Shown: positions 63,606-64,000 of the stretch, one piece after another
Layout of the letters: the number at the start of each line of letters is the position of its first letter
Numbering within the stretch: position 1 is the first letter of the stretch
NCBI RefSeq assembly: GCF_019972835.1
Contig: NZ_BPPB01000005.1
Location: 1-64,000 of the forward strand
DNA from: Lactobacillus laiwuensis
GTDB lineage: Bacteria > Bacillota > Bacilli > Lactobacillales > Lactobacillaceae
Direction of reading: 5' to 3'
Length of the DNA stretch: 64,000 nucleotides
The notes under the pieces: model-generated
Told to the model about the DNA's origin: nothing
The model's input: only the letters and a program-made list of their open reading frames with translations
Database searches by the model: none
Made by a program: the position numbers and the translations under genes

Positions 63606-63896
63606 TTAATAATCAAGATGGAAACTAATAAATACTACTTTTTGATTGTCTTCAGTAAATACGAATTTAATGTAGTAAGTTTGGCCATCGCTTGTTTTAA
63701 ATACCCAGACAAATTGTAATGGATTACTTCTATTCGGTTCATGTTTGACAAAATCACTGATTGACAACTGCTTAACTATTTCTTTCGCCAAAGTTACTGA
63801 AACTGGCATTGCCATTTTGTCTCTTCTTCGGACCATTTGAAAATGATCATGCTTCACCAAGAATTTTAGCCTCGCTAATGCCTCAGCAACTTCCAT
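63606..63896 (-). CDS. MqsR-like type II toxin
   Basis: A 96-residue protein ending YYIKFVFTEDNQKVVFISFH, matching the closing strands of the MqsR/RelE-fold family; an early helix (VAEALARLKFLVK) fits too. MqsR toxins are mRNA interferases. It is toxin-first in a two-gene operon with an HTH-Panacea antitoxin. GGAGG lies 7 nt before the ATG. The family assignment comes from pattern and context and should be treated as probable. Confidence 0.7.
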   Translation of the reverse strand: MEVAEALARLKFLVKHDHFQMVRRRDKMAMPVSVTLAKEIVKQLSISDFVKHEPNRSNPLQFVWVFKTSDGQTYYIKFVFTEDNQKVVFISFHLDY

Positions 63897-63925
63897 TACA
63901 AACCTCCAAATATCATTTCTACATT

Positions 63926-63955
63926 ATTATAGCATCTACTACTAATCAGTAGCAA
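63926..63955 (-). promoter_or_regulatory. Promoter and operator of the MqsR/Panacea operon
   Basis: Minus-strand TTGCTA (63950-63955), an 18-nt spacer and TATAAT (63926-63931). The dyad CTACT-AATC-AGTAG (63939-63952) fills the spacer, ideally placed for autorepression by the HTH antitoxin. Confidence 0.65.
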
Positions 63956-64000
63956 CTAGCAAATATTATACTTTGTAGTTCTATACAGGTTCGAAAAAAA

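Overview
The window looks like a chromosomal segment of a low-GC Lactobacillus sensu stricto (Lactobacillaceae, acidophilus/delbrueckii type). The evidence is an NAD-dependent D-lactate dehydrogenase, a coenzyme-B12-dependent class II ribonucleotide reductase with the Lactobacillus leichmannii architecture, many PTS transporters, several CcpA (cre)-like sites, Rgg/GntR/RpiR/LacI regulators and strong AGGAGG-type ribosome binding sites. The species cannot be fixed from the sequence alone.

Layout. 1-450 is the promoter and leader region of a leftward rRNA operon whose 16S gene lies just outside the window. 0.5-9.8 kb holds housekeeping and stand-alone genes: a secreted serine hydrolase, a PLD-helicase-DUF3427 protein, exonuclease III, ldhD, an aldo/keto reductase-proC operon, a HAD phosphatase and a small membrane protein. 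10.0-14.2 kb is a coherent B12 module: nrdJ behind an NrdR-like box, two DUF4430 (transcobalamin-C-terminal-like) surface proteins, a CbrT-like ECF S-component and a PduO-type adenosyltransferase. 14.3-27.5 kb carries a beta-hydroxyacid dehydrogenase, an Rgg regulator facing a DXS-like transketolase with an elaborate inverted-repeat leader, MerR and LysR regulators, two ABC transporter operons, a DMT transporter and an SDR-like protein. 27.6-32.2 kb is a complete trehalose PTS locus (treP, treR, treC).

33-42 kb contains a divergent LysR/PAS pair, a compact Fst-like type I toxin-antitoxin locus (34.02-34.31 kb), a secreted protein, an Rgg-ABC exporter unit and an ABC-2 export operon. 42-49 kb is a putative glycan locus: mannose-family PTS IIB-IIC-IID, a LacI regulator and two DUF4874/DUF4832 glycosidase-like paralogues, one secreted and one cytoplasmic. 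A decayed IS3-type element (49.08-49.39 kb) separates it from a second locus at 49.6-55.0 kb: LacI, a cytoplasmic GH29 alpha-L-fucosidase, lactose/cellobiose-family PTS IIB, IIC and IIA, and a DUF871/MupG-like protein. The two loci suggest uptake of short, possibly fucosylated or phosphorylated, oligosaccharides followed by intracellular cleavage.

55-64 kb contains a second ABC exporter, an XRE regulator with a non-canonical start codon coupled to a membrane protein, a 2-hydroxyacid dehydrogenase, small secreted or membrane proteins, an RpiR-controlled orphan PTS IIC with a well-defined promoter, and a type II toxin-antitoxin pair (MqsR-like toxin with an HTH-Panacea/DUF4065 antitoxin). The most notable items are the B12 capture module, the type I toxin-antitoxin locus, the two glycan loci, and the structured leader of the DXS-like gene.
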